Shown one piece after another: positions 51,367 to 63,848 of a DNA stretch of 64,000 nt. The translations under genes were made by a program, and so were the position numbers. This stretch comes from Steromphala cineraria (lineage: Eukaryota; Mollusca; Gastropoda; Trochida; Trochidae): assembly GCA_916613615.1 (NCBI GenBank), contig OU744735.1:55258082-55322081 (forward strand), in the 5' to 3' direction. The notes beneath the pieces are model-generated. The model ran no database searches and was not told the DNA's origin. It saw nothing but the letters and a program-made list of their open reading frames with translations. Every line of letters starts with the position of its first letter. Within the stretch, counting starts at the first letter, position 1.

Positions 51367-53744
51367 CATTGTTCACACATACATCTGTAAACGCGTCTTG
51401 ATGAGCAATTGTTTATTGTAGTCATGGGTCAATGGCCTACACTTTTTTGGTAATACATTATTGAATGGAAGTTCACAAGGGTGACAATATATAGACCCAA
51501 ATTCTTGTGACCGAAAACAGGACGAATAACCTTGTCTGGAACACTAAATACTTGAAATACTTGTATTGGATACTTACAATTAAATTACTTCATTTGATAT
51601 TGACATGACCCTGTTTCCAAAACATTAAAGGGAAATCAAAATCATTTGAAAATAGAAATCATTGTCAATTAAGAAGAGAACAAAGACTAATCAACAATTG
51701 GTAAAATCTTGAAGGGTGTCATCAGTTGATATTGCACACCGATATTCAGTTAACATAAACAATGCGCAGATGGTGCACACTACCCATACGATATTACTAT
51801 AGTTCAGAAGTCAGTATTCTTTGACATAAGTTACTTGGAAAACATTTATGTATTCAGGTAAACATTAAATGCATACCAAAATCATGCATACAATCTGAAG
51901 ACCAAACACTGTAAACAAAGGGAACAGGTTTTCATTGCTGTGTATAGAAAGCGATGAGGTTTCAGAGAGCGTTCATAATCATATTTTTCAAACGTAAATT
52001 TAAATGCTGAAGGCATTTCTTGTTCTTGCCGTTTTTGAAAAATCAATATTCCCGCTTTCTTTTTTAAACCTGTATTGACGTAGGTTATCTAACCTTTTTT
52101 ATCATTGATAATGTGTCAAATGTAAAGATTATTACATGTTCAACTATGCAACGTACTTTACAACAGTCTTTGTTAATGCTTCCGCTGATACATTAAGTAA
52201 GAGTATTGAAAAGATATTGATGCCCTCAAAGAATGAATATATCAATTTAAAAAAAAAATGCAGGTTTACACTTTTAGTGTTTATGCTATTATAACAAATT
52301 GACTGTTGATAAAATAATTGATTCTTTTCCCTCAGAAACAAGGATATATTAATTGATTCAATCGATTCAAAACAACAGACTGCATTGATGTGAGCCTAAA
52401 TATAATATTGCCCAGTTATTTGGTGCAATTGCTAAATTCTAGAAACGGCTTTGATGGTCCTCAGATAACGTGAAACAGTACAATATTGATATCAATAAAG
52501 TTGATGCATGTTTGAGACTACAAACCTGATACAAATCTGTACTTAATGTTCAGTACATGTTTGTTAACGTAATTAATTATCAATGTTCCTTGCATTTCAA
52601 AACGGGCGTGGCTAATTGGTATATAATACATCGTTGTCTATGTGTGGTTATTGGGGAAAATAAAATCAATTCATAGAATTTAAATTCATAATGAAAAAAT
52701 ATTCCTTTTACAATGTTCCCTAGATTGCATGCATTAAGTATTCCACCATTAAAAAAATTAACTGGAAAACTCTCATATTGATATTGCCCAACAGGGAATA
52801 CTTAACAATGACACCGTTCTAAGGGGAATTCGTTTCAATTTGGAGTAAGCCACCATGTGGAAAATAACTGGGATAAAATTATTCTAGTGAAGTCGAGTCA
52901 ATACATGGTGCATGGACCCAATATGATGATAACAAATGTTCAGAAAACTAATGGATGTCAAACAATTTCCATAAGGTGATGCTAGAGAAGAATTTTCAAA
53001 GATGACCCCCGTCTTAACTTTTATATTTAAAAGGTTGTTCATGCCAGAAATTTAAGTGAAACTGTACACAAAAATGATTATTTACAATGATGATTAATAA
53101 AAAAAAAATGATTTCAATGTTTCACTTATTTGGTTTAAAAGTATGGTTTTAAGAAAAACTGTGTCATAATGATTGGTGGGGTAATGATTGAATATGCCAG
53201 TTATTATTGATTTATACATTTCTCATTCTTTTGTTGATTTATTAGGATAGGGTTAAATAAAAATATGTTTTGACAGTCATATGAAAATAGCATACTTGAT
53301 GTTGAGCATTCCATTCTTGTCTTTGGTGCTTTCAACATAAACTAGTGATTCTTATCTTTTTTTTAGGACTTTAGTCCGTGCAGATATGAGTTTGCATAGA
53401 GTCGGAATAAAAACATGCATACATGGTTTGGATTTCATTTATATCATTCGCCTTTGGTCTGTATTAACACAATCATTGTTGTATTTTCACAGCATAGTTT
53501 TAATAGTGTTTCTTAAACCAATGATAAGCTCTATGATATGTTGTATTTCTTCCTATTATAATAGACATGTTAATTGGGACAAATCATGTGACACTTTAAT
53601 ACAATATTTCTGTCTGTCTATATAATGTACTCTGTGCAAACAATCACATATCAAATACTACATTTTGATAAAGTAAAATGCGTTTAAAACTTATGGTTCT
53701 TTTTGTTCATGAAACAGTGCACTTTTGTTGTAATAGTTTATTAA

Positions 53745-54081
53745 AGGGGCAGTAGCACGTTTTTTTAAAAGTGTAAATGGTAAATTTTTTACTAATGATT
53801 GTACGTTAGTGCTAAATCTATTACTTGATAGTGTCAAAAATCTCATAAACAAACCAATCATCCATAGCTAAAGAACAACTTATGAAGATTCACATAAAGT
53901 CCATTGGACGCCATTTTTGCGTGAACACCTTTCATGTTAAGAGAGTAAAAGGAACCCTATGGCTGAACTTTACGTTATATATTTGATTTATCACCGCTTC
54001 ATTTAGTTTAGACATTGAACCATTTATTTTAATTTTCCTGACATCACATAATATTCCCCGTAAAAATGTGCTACTTCCCCT
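53745..54081 (-). mobile_element. Family A TIR element
   Basis: A 337-bp element with ends AGGGGCAGTAGCACG and CTACTTCCCCT, preceded by TTAA (53741-53744) and followed by TGAA (54082-54085), a probable decayed TTAA. The orientation is the reverse of the copy at 8033. Non-coding. Confidence 0.75.
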
Positions 54082-56076
54082 TGAAAGTTCAGTAATTCTG
54101 CTATTTCGCTAAAATACATGTAACTAAATTAACACCGCTTTTGTCAAAAAGGACATCTCATTACAAGACCATACTGACTATGTGACCAGGTACTTCTTGG
54201 TTAATACAAATAGAATTGGTAAGTTTAGACTTCATTTAGAGTTTAGACCCGTTCAACTTGAGAAGATTATTTAGAAAATAGGTATATGGTTGACCACCTA
54301 TTGCCTATATAGAATTACAATATTACCATATATCAATATAGCATTTTGAAATGAAAAACAGTTATAAATGTATTTCATAAAATGAAGCTTAATAGCGAAA
54401 TAAAAATCAATATAAAATGTTCGTAATTTCAACACTTGTCTACACTACCCACCTCTTGTTAAAAAGAACAGTGATACAGATGAGCTTTTGTTGAATCCTT
54501 TAGACCACCTCAAACAGGTTTCCCCTCAGACTGTATTGTTTTAACACAAAGGGAGATATCAATGTCAATAACGTATAGTGCTTGGTGTTTGTAATCCATC
54601 CAGAAGAAATTTCTTATAAATCATTATTGCTCTTGTCCATAACAATCAAGCGTTATAGTGTCAATGCTTTAAGCACTGTCATGATATAGATTATTCAGAG
54701 AGACAAAAGGCATATCAATTTAAACATAAGATAAATATAAACAACTACGGACAATTGCATTTCAAAGTAAAATTGATTTAATTGCCAACTACATTTTGAC
54801 AATGACGACTTATGATTCAAGGTTGAAACAATAATATCCGTTTTGGTGGTATAAGGGTGGTATTAAGTTTGATTTCAATGCAAACATACAGAATACACTG
54901 TCTAGGAGCAAGCAAAACACTTCTCCGACACCAAAAAACCTATCCAGCTTTTGATATTATGATGCAATCCAGTGCAAGTCGTTTTCTGATGTCTACAATA
55001 CTGATGTCACTGGGAAATTTTAACTTTCATGTCCAACCAAAAATAGTTCAATGGCAGTCAACCAGAAGTATCGGACTGACGAATTTAATCTTACGATTTA
55101 GTTAGATCTTATTCATATAACTCTGATTTGGGATTCAAATCATAATATGGAATCCTTTCTTTGTCAAAAGATCGGTTTAATGTTTCTCTAATACAAACCA
55201 TCCATCCAGCTGATCAAAGGCATGCAGTGAAAACTTAAGTAAGATCAGCGACAAGGCAAGATTTCTATGGTAGATACTCTGGTCGAGACTTCCTGTCTCT
55301 ACAACTTCTTTCAGATTTATTGATCTCACTTAAGATAAAAGATCTTGCTTTGTTCACTGTACTGGCTAAATGCTGCAGGCAGGGTTTTCGTGTTATTATA
55401 AGTTTTTGCAATTCATATATATGCAATGTGGGTTACTGTTTATTTATATTTGTAATCGAAATATTTTGTAAAATTAGGGAATAAAACACATTTTATCGAT
55501 AAGATAAATTCATTATAGAATTATAGAACATAGAAGTATAGCTATTTTATACAATTATGGAGCCGCAAAAATGCACAATCAAACCTTTAAAACCTGCTTA
55601 AAACCAGTGCTAAATGTTGAAATCAACTATATAGAAAGAAACAAGTAATAGTTATAAAATTACTTTTATATATTATTTTGTTAGTATCAACCATATTCTA
55701 TAGACCCTTGTGGTGACACTCGAAGTTATGTACTAGCCTTAGACGCGTTGGCTGCCTGATCTAAAGATTCATTCACTGTGAAATAAGAAGACTGATAAGA
55801 TTAACAGTTTCAAAGGCAACCCTCAGCATTGGTAATTTGATAATGATGCAACAAAAGGTTCCCTGTGATTTGGTTATATCTGCAGATGCTTCGGTTACAG
55901 TTGTCTAATGGATATGTTCGATTCAAAAGCAGTGAAGTCGATGAGTAACAACAGCTATATCAAAGATGTGTTTACAATCCATTAAATATTTAAGTGGACT
56001 GCAGTGAGGTGATGTTATCATTTCAAAATCTGTTACAAAGAACATGTACTTCACAGCCTACCACCGATCTATTAGA

Positions 56077-56216
56077 AAAATATATTTTACAATCATTTGA
56101 TAGTGCATTTGTCATATGGATTCATTAAGCATTACACTGCTAATGTAAAATATCTTTTACAATTATTTGATACTAGATTTGTCATATTGATTCATTTAGC
56201 ATTACAACGTTAAATC
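56077..56216. repeat. 70-bp tandem repeat, two copies
   Basis: The AAATATATTTTACAATCATT / TTTGTCATATGGATTCATT block at 56077-56146 is repeated with changes at 56147-56216. Confidence 0.8.
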
Positions 56217-57553
56217 ATTTGTCATCATTTGTACTATCTGTGAACGATATAAGAACATTGGAATATATATTTATTTATTCAGAGATATTTAGGGGACTTA
56301 CTTGTGGAGAAACGAAAATAGTTGTATTAAATCAAGTTGTTGATGTCATTTTATGTCAGCTACGATCGTTTTTCTGCAAATTGTCATTATCGACACTTAT
56401 AATTGATTTAACTCGGAAAACAACAATTAATCATTTTGTTTAACACTTTTTAAGCCTCGTCAGCACTTTCCTTAAACAAAAATAAAAATTATGAAGAAAA
56501 GTAGATTTTCCCAATAAGAACTTTTTTAGCAAAAGACATAACCGTTTAATGATTCGTCGTTTTCTGTATCTTCATAAATCGTCAACCCTCTCAAAAACAC
56601 CATGCGAACAACAGACACACCTAAATCATCTTAAAGATGTATTTCAACCAAGTGCATTTTAGTTGAGTCGTGTGTTTACTTCACACCTCACGCAAGATAC
56701 ACATAAATAAACATAAAAATGACATAAAATGAACCACAGTTTTAGGGTTATGAGAGACGATATGGAAAGATAACTAATTTTGGGGTTACAATAATCTGCT
56801 ATTACGTCTCAGCGCATGAACATAACAAAAACAATCAGGTAATTAAGCAATGATTAATTCATTGATCCCTTTAATTCGTTTGATAGTGGTCAGTATCAGG
56901 AAACATGAGTTAATATTTTATGAGTTAGTGTCCACTGATGACCAATCTCATTTCAACACCTTAATTGTTGAGGATTGATTGTTGATATAATGGAGTTGTC
57001 AATAAGCATCAACTATAGGAGTGTCATTTACAGCTTCAGATTAACCAACTCAAATAGTTCATTCTTTTCTACTTTCATTTGTAATAATGTATTGTTGCGT
57101 TCCACAATCTATTAGATTCAGCATATCAACCAAGGTATAACAAAGTACACACCCAAGCGTGTTTTGTCATATGTTTGATTTCAAATTTCAAATATTTCGA
57201 CATAAAAGACATATATACACAATCCGTAAATAATCCAAAACTTCTGCAACTGTATGTTACCATGATGTGAGATGATCAAATGCATCACATGTTGTTAAGA
57301 TAAAAATGTTGGATGTACTTAATTTTTAATTACAATTTATATTGATATTTACACATCTAGCTGACTCGGCCATAACATGTGTAACAAAACACTGTTGATT
57401 TAAGATTTTAGATATATTGCAATAAAAGCAAAACAATTTGCTACTTTTCTTGTTGCATAAAGATTCGTATCTTACAATAGAAATTAAACATCCGGAAGAT
57501 AAGTGCTGACTTGATTGTTTTTACTAATTTCCAAATGGATATGTGCAAATGTT

Positions 57554-57580
57554 ATTGTGTGTATTGTGTGTATTGTGTGT
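57554..57580. repeat. 9-bp microsatellite
   Basis: Three exact copies of ATTGTGTGT. Confidence 0.85.
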
Positions 57581-57762
57581 GGTGTTTCTATACCTGACAT
57601 AATTCGTTAGCACATATTTTGTTATTTTTAAAGAAAAAATCATCATCTCCATTAACATTAAACATCACGTTATATGCACGTCGGATCCGGATCTGTTTGA
57701 CGATTCGTGTCAAGCAACATTCACATTCATGAGAATGGACTCTTAAAAATGGACAAACTTTA

Positions 57763-58079
57763 CATTAGCACGTTTTAGGGTGAATATAAGTGATGTCAGG
57801 AAAATGAAAAACAATGTATTTAAGCTAAATGAAGCAGTAATAAATCAAATATATCATGTAAAGTTACGCCATGCGATTCCCTTTTCTTACATAAAATGAA
57901 TTAAAGGCGTTCTTATTTAAATATCCGCCAATGGATTTTATGTAAATTTTTATAATTACATGTAGTACTCTGACTATGTATGATTTGTTTGTGTCAAAAT
58001 GATATATTTAACATTGGCGTACAATTATCAGTGAAATTTTGAAAAAACAAGATTTTCCAAAAACGTGCTATTGTCCCTT
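57763..58079 (+). mobile_element. Family A TIR element, old copy
   Basis: TAGCACGTTTTAGGG with GTGATGTCAGG at the left, and AAAACGTGCTATTGTCCCTTT at the right, match family A in the orientation of the 8033 copy. The outermost left bases and the TTAA flanks are degraded, so exact ends are approximate. Confidence 0.6.
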
Positions 58080-58639
58080 TCAAGGGACTTATCTCATGAA
58101 GCATTTCAGTAACTCATAAGGAAATAAAGTTGAGATAGAATTGAGCACTTTGATAACAATTAAAGCATTAGGAGATGCATATCTCAAATGATTTGTGTTC
58201 ACATGATTTAATAAGATATTAAACAAGTGTTCAACATGTTACAATAGATCCTATTATAATAACAAAAAACGTGATTTAGCTCTTTTGTATAAAGATTGTG
58301 ACTGTAGGCCCCAGGGAAAAGTTTTTTTGTAGGAAAACACAGTCTAAAACGTGACTAATTCTTTATAATGATATTTCAACATAACCAAAACAATTCTGAC
58401 AAAGATTGCTAGCTACGAAAATGACTGCTATGACTCAACGATATGAACACTTGTCCCCAAAACTTTTACTTGAATACTCTTTACTACACTTAACATATTA
58501 TATTGGTGCAATGATACATGTACATGTTGAATACAAACGACTTAGTATTTGTTGTTACAGTGGCATTTACAGGTAAACAGATATCTTAACGGCTCACCAA
58601 TATTTAATGTGGCATTATCAAAAGCAACAAAGGTTTGCC

Positions 58640-59340
58640 ACTGACATGGCCATGTCCCCAGCCGTAATGATTATCAAAGATTGAAAAACATCAAAGTGCT
58701 ATGTGTGACCTTGAAAATATATTGAAGGTATATTGATGGTGTAACATACCTATGTAGTTTGTAAATAAACACTAATTTCCCATTATATGCATTCAAAACA
58801 TTTGGTTACAATGAGGGCAGCAGTACATGAGAAAACGCCTTAACGCTAGTTTTGAAGAAGTCACAGAGCCTTGTTGACGTTGCAAAATAGGCTGTTACCA
58901 AAGGATGTAGACTTTCAGTGTAACGGTTTATGAGTTATAGGAAAACAAGATATGAGGTTAACAAGAGTTTTAAAAGTGGACAAAGGGTTGTAGTGTCCTT
59001 GACAATTAGGTCATGGCCACATAAGTGATTGTAATTTCTACAATATAGCCTATGAAAAAATGAAGACTTTGAGGAAAAAGGTTTAGGAAATATTAGCAAG
59101 CGTGTCACAAGTTATAAAAAACGCTGGTACTTTTTGTGAAATGGTTCATGAGTAACCCAATTAACAAGAATTTCAGAAGTTGTCAATGTTTTAAAGTGAC
59201 CTTGAAAATAAGGTCAAGGTCACTGTTAAAAATGCGTGTCTGTGTCATTTCCAAATCACGGCAGACGGCAGACGGTCAGACACAAAGGATAGGCAACATG
59301 TGAATGCAATATGTTAATTTTTCAAGTTCCAAGGATTGTT
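58640..59340. repeat. Dispersed repeat with AGGTCA sites
   Basis: A less AT-rich stretch of repeated phrases: TGACCTTGAAAATA at 58706 and again at 59197, GGTTTATGAGTTATAGG / GGTTCATGAGTAACCC, and a GCAGACGGCAGACGGTCAGAC end (about 59263). It contains TGACCTTGA (58706-58714 and 59197-59205) and TCAAGGTCA (59214-59222), the extended half-site bound by ERR and NR5A nuclear receptors. The arrangement resembles dispersed repeats common in bivalves. No reading frame. Confidence 0.5.
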
Positions 59341-60189
59341 TTTATAATTATCTGAATTATGGTTATTTATCCTTGTAAATGGTAGAAAAAAGTATACTAC
59401 TCAAAGAAGTAAAGGGTCCAACAAACATTTGACATCTTCGTAGATGAAGAAACATTCTGTGGTTCCACGCAGTCATATGTGACACAGAGATTTGGTTGCA
59501 GCTAAGGGTGAAATCTTCTCTGTTCAACTACATTATAGCCATTTCTTCCTCTACCAAGATGGTTTTGCTTATGTCTGACCATGATCAATTTCAATTGGAA
59601 GCAGCAACATTTATTGTTAAAGATATAATGCAGTAAATTATTATCTTTATGAAGGCAGAATACTAGATGTGCAATCATGGATCTGATATGATTAAATGTC
59701 GATAAATGAGATCGGCTCCCAACTCATTCCAAAACTTCTTGATTTTTTAATACTTCGTTGTGTTATCTTACTTTATTAAATGAATCAGTACAATGTGAAA
59801 AACGTATTTATTTCTGAGATAATTTGTTTAAATTTTCAAAATAAGTATACAGTTTATCACTGCACATAAGTAAGATTTGATGATGATAAGAACTTATTAA
59901 TCATACATTGTTTTACTTTATTTGACAAAAATAAATTACATATGTTGATCAAATAAAGTAAGATAGCACAATATAAATATTTTAGGCCGGACAAGTAAAA
60001 TCCCATTAAGACATACGTCCTTGAGAAAAAACGTGTGTGGGCATATGTTAACTTGATCAATGTCTAAATATGCAATGGCCTACTCGGTGCAAAGACCAAT
60101 CATTTTGTTACTTACTTTAGAACGTTGGTATTGACTCATAAGCAGGTAAGTGTGTAACTGTGTAACATGAAACCTAAGTAAAAAAAAGG

Positions 60190-63115
60190 TGACCAACACT
60201 TTCAAAAGCTTAGACTTGAAAGTAATGTTATAGATAAGTTACTATTATAATAACTTTATCAATGTTGTAAATGTTTTTATCAGATTGCCATGGCTGGAAG
60301 ATAACACTTACAAGAAAATCATCTCTTTTATCCTGATTACCTAATTGTGCACAGCTACTGTTCATTACAAAATATAAAGAGTACAATTGTCACCTGTCAG
60401 TATATATGTATAATATACACACCAAAAAAAGTTAAGCACCCCCCTAATTTTTCACAGACGGGTGTAATTCGTTAAATTATGCTATGATACTGAAAAAAGA
60501 AGATAAGGAAAATAAATTGAGAAAACAATCATTTAGTTATTTGCAAGAAAAGTTTTGTAATCGTGTTGGCACTAAATATGCCCGAACATAAAGTGTTAAA
60601 TACATGGAACTTCATCCAAAACACATGGATGTGCTTAACTTTTTTGGGTCTGTATAGAATTCATACCAGATAACGTTCACACATATTAATAGAGGATTAT
60701 ATGAGTGTCATCTTGTACTACATGTATATAACGACACGAGTGGCTAAATATTAGTATTTGCTAAGCAAGTACGATGCATATACAGATAATTAGGCACGAG
60801 TGTCATAAACATTGTATGTCATGGGCACAAATATAATATTCTATTATTTCCGTAGTTACAACATTAAAGAAAATACAAAATCTTGCTTCTCAGAAAGGGC
60901 GGACTAGTCGCCGCCAGCCCGTGTAGATTATGACGTCATAGATGAACCTTGAACCTTCTTATTATCGCATTCGATGTAGTACAAACTTAACAACCAAACT
61001 GTTAATCATCAAACTTTTTATCAACACCAAACACGGATGTAAATTCGATATTGAACTCACTACCTGAACAAAACTAAAATTTATGAAACAAAAATATAAT
61101 TTAGACTAATCGTTAAATCTAAACTGATATAAAGGGTTTGTTCCTCTGCACGAAAGTCTTGATATTTTCTTGGTCCTGATCAATAACAATGAAGTATGAA
61201 AAATAGAGTTCCTACAAAAAATTGATTTCACTGCCCATTATATTGGTGCTTTTGACAGAATGATAAAAAGAATGACAAAACGTCAATAACATCATATTTC
61301 ATTTTGAAAGCAGGAAACTGTTAACCCGTGTTATAAAGTCAGAAATATTACACCAGTGATACTTAGTGCAAAGAATGTACATGCAAAAAACAATGTTTGA
61401 AGCCCATAATCAAAATGTCCTTTCCTAAACAAACAAATGTGTACTTGTGCAAAAGGCCCAGAGACTGAAGATGCTAGCGTTCAGGTTTTACAAAATGAAA
61501 AAAGTTATTACATCCTCAATACATTCCTTAATTGTTTCTCAATATGTTTCCATCTTAAATTAAAATGACAATTTATCTTGAAGTGATTACAAGTTTCATG
61601 CTTTTGATTCCAATCATATTTTATCGCCCAATCTTGTTTATGTTTCAATGATGCTGATCAACATTCTTTATTTCACACGATCAGAGAAATGAAAAACAAT
61701 AAAAAGGTAACTTCCCTGTGACAAATAATATTAGTGGCACTCATAGGCACATTGTTGATAAAGGATCTTGCTTGGAATCATACTTGTTGCAAATATTACC
61801 AAAAATGGATTCGGGATTATTTGCTAAATATTTGTTATTCACCATATATAAAGCATGGCCTGCTAACAATTAATAGCCTGTATTTTATTTCAAAATGAAG
61901 AATTTACAAAACATGGTATGTTTTTGCTACGACGAACCAAGAGCAAAGATGACTCATTCATTCAGAAATATTTCTCCTATTTTCAAAATGTTTTATCTGA
62001 ATTTGTTGTGTTATTTTTCATAATTTTGACACTGTAAAATGAGTTGTCATTTGTGAATGATTCGAGTAGTGATTTTATTTGACTCCTTGAAATATGAAGA
62101 AATATAAGTAATGTTAGGATCTTATATAAATGAATGCCTAAAGCTGCACCACCGCTGCTCTGTTGTGTTTGTCTAAAATAAGTTCATTAAGTAAAATAAA
62201 AGGGAATCTAAAACAGAGGATGTGTTCTTCAGTTTAAGCTCATGAATCTGTTTTTATAGATACTTAGTGTCAATTTTGGGTTATTTTCTATAGAGGCGTC
62301 AAGTCAAAATAACAGTTGTAATGTTTTAAAACAGTAAATTAACGGCATTAGATGAAACTGTAGATATAACAATCATAAGTAAAGTAATTTGGCATGCTTA
62401 CGATGTTGTTTTTTAGAGTTATTGATTGTATGCCATCGGCAGTTTTATAAACTGAACAAAAAGGGTGAAGTGAAAAAGAAATTGTAGTGTAGAAAACATA
62501 AAACTTTTGTAAATATGTAAATGTTATGTTTCTTATTGCGCTACGATTTATGTTTCCGTAGAAATACTTGCACAGTTATGCAGCTAAAGATATCAACTAA
62601 CATTGCTATAGAATAAGGTTTTCTTTTCTAATGAAATATATATGTTTTAAAAGTGATTGTCTACTTGCTATTGTTTCAAACAATAATTAGAAAAACATCC
62701 AGGGGTAAACTGATTTGGAGAAGAATAAGCTTAAGTAAGCCATTGTACAAGATATCCCCCTATTAAAAATACCATAAATTGCCAATTGATTTATAAGGAC
62801 TGACTGTTTTTGCTGATACTCCCTATGGAGCAAAGTGCGTGTTCTCTGAAACTCTCATGTTTGACTGTCCTATGTTCCTGTAAAACCATAAACTCAGGGG
62901 ATTGAGGAATAAAGCTTTTCTAACACGATATTGTTTATTCTAGTTATCTGTGTCATTTTGATCAATCAATTGATGATAATATGTGAGATGATGCTCCTCC
63001 ATATTGAATGCACTGTTAAAACAAGTATTGCGCGTCTCTATCCGTGTGTGTTGATACATCAAGACTCGCAAGCTCGCTGGGTTCGCACGAGTTTGAATGT
63101 AGCTTTGACATCGTT
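60190..63115. repeat. Diverged partial copy of a type-2 half-unit
   Basis: It starts with CAACACTTTCAAAAGCTTAGACTT (same as 47651) and follows unit 4 through the GGACTAG block (60.90), the GTGATACTTAGTGCAAAGAATG stretch (61.36), a TTTGTGAATGATT stretch (62.05) and the GACTGACTG module (62.80), ending near 63115. It is visibly more diverged than units 2-4 are from each other, with many small indels. No gene recognised. Confidence 0.75.
60416..60654. mobile_element. Tc1/mariner-like short TIR element
   Basis: A 239-bp element with inverted ends TACACACCAAAAAAAGTTAA and GCTTAACTTTTTTGGGTCTG TA, flanked by TA (60414-60415 and 60655-60656). The empty form of the site is in unit 4 near 47870 (AAAATAGAATTCATACC). 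Its ends share the AGTTAAGCACC-like core with family B but are clearly a separate type. Non-coding. Confidence 0.8.
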
Positions 63116-63227
63116 CATTTTCCAGTGCAAACACACAAACTGTGTTCGATTCTAATTACATTTCAAATGTAAAGATATGTACAAAGAGTTTACACTTTAT
63201 AAAGAATAGACTGTCGATAAAATAATT

Positions 63228-63256
63228 AGGTCTTCAAGACAAAGTCTGGAAGACCT
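63228..63256. repeat. Hairpin at the start of a dispersed repeat
   Basis: AGGTCTTCAAGAC (63228-63240) pairs with GTCTGGAAGACCT (63244-63256), one mismatch, three-base loop. It stands where array homology has ended and a new repeat begins. Confidence 0.65.
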
Positions 63257-63340
63257 ATTGTTTTTACACTTATTCTTCAAGGTTTTTTTTATTATTATTA
63301 TTTGTACTTGTTTTGTGAACGAGCTGCAGCCCAAACGGCT

Positions 63341-63848
63341 GCTCCAAATTTGTCCAAACTTGGCATGCTGATAGCCCTTACCCTGGAATCGACATGCGAA
63401 GCTTTTGGGCAAAATCGGTTCGTTCATTTAGGGTCCAGGTCGAATCCAAAATCGAAAATTTAACATTGATTTTTTTTTCAAAATGCACTTAGAGACTTAA
63501 ATTTTTTTTAAAAAGAAGCGCAATGAAAAATATTGAAAAAAAGGGAATCAGGACAAATTCGTAGGTCATGTGGTTTGTCCGCCATCTTGCTTTTGCTCCA
63601 AATTTGTCCAAACTTGGCATGCTGATAGCCCTTACCCTGGAATCGACATGCGAAGCTTTTGGGCAAAATCGGTTCGTTCATTAAGGGTCCAGGTCGAATT
63701 CAAAATCGAAAATTTAACATTGATTTTTTTTTCAAAATGCACTTAGAGACTTAAATTGTTTTTTAAAAGAAGCGCAATGAAAAATATTGAAAAAAAGGGA
63801 ATCAGGACAAATTCCTAGGTCACGTGGTTTGTCCGCCATCTTGCTTTC
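63341..63848. repeat. 254-bp direct tandem duplication
   Basis: The block beginning GCTCCAAATTTGTCCAAACT (63341) and ending TTTGTCCGCCATCTTGCTTT is repeated from 63595 with only a few base changes and one- or two-base indels in T- or A-runs. It has no coding frame. It appears to be part of a larger dispersed repeat running off the end of the window. Confidence 0.9.

Larger units (their letters stand above)
37641..54620. repeat. Tandem unit 4 (with LINE insertion)
   Basis: The unit starts near 37651 with the TACCAGAGAGC landmark. It then follows unit 3: CAGGTCGCC (37.88), AATAATGCGTG (38.07), GGCATTTAGTCCTG (39.19), TGTCAGATAAAG (39.37), the LINE target site (41.28), type-2 CAGGTCGCC (46.75), the TATA block (48.27), type-2 modules (50.34 and 50.74), the LINE relic (51.05) and the TATGAGTTTGCATAGAGTCGG stretch (53.38), which otherwise occurs only in unit 2. 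A last short match to the AACATATAGTG segment lies near 54560. Without the 5.2-kb LINE it would be close to the other units in length. Confidence 0.75.
54620..57750. other. Single-copy-looking stretch, no gene recognised
   Basis: This 3.1-kb stretch shows no match to the tandem units that I can see. Reading frames are short. The longest, 54857-55105 (82 codons, plus strand) and 56219-56443 (74 codons, plus strand), have no recognisable motif. It contains a 70-bp direct repeat (56077-56216) and a small microsatellite (57554-57580). Confidence 0.5.

Noticed and set aside
54857..55105. 82-codon frame in the single-copy stretch
   Set aside because: No recognisable motif, no clear splice sites, and no second copy to test constraint.
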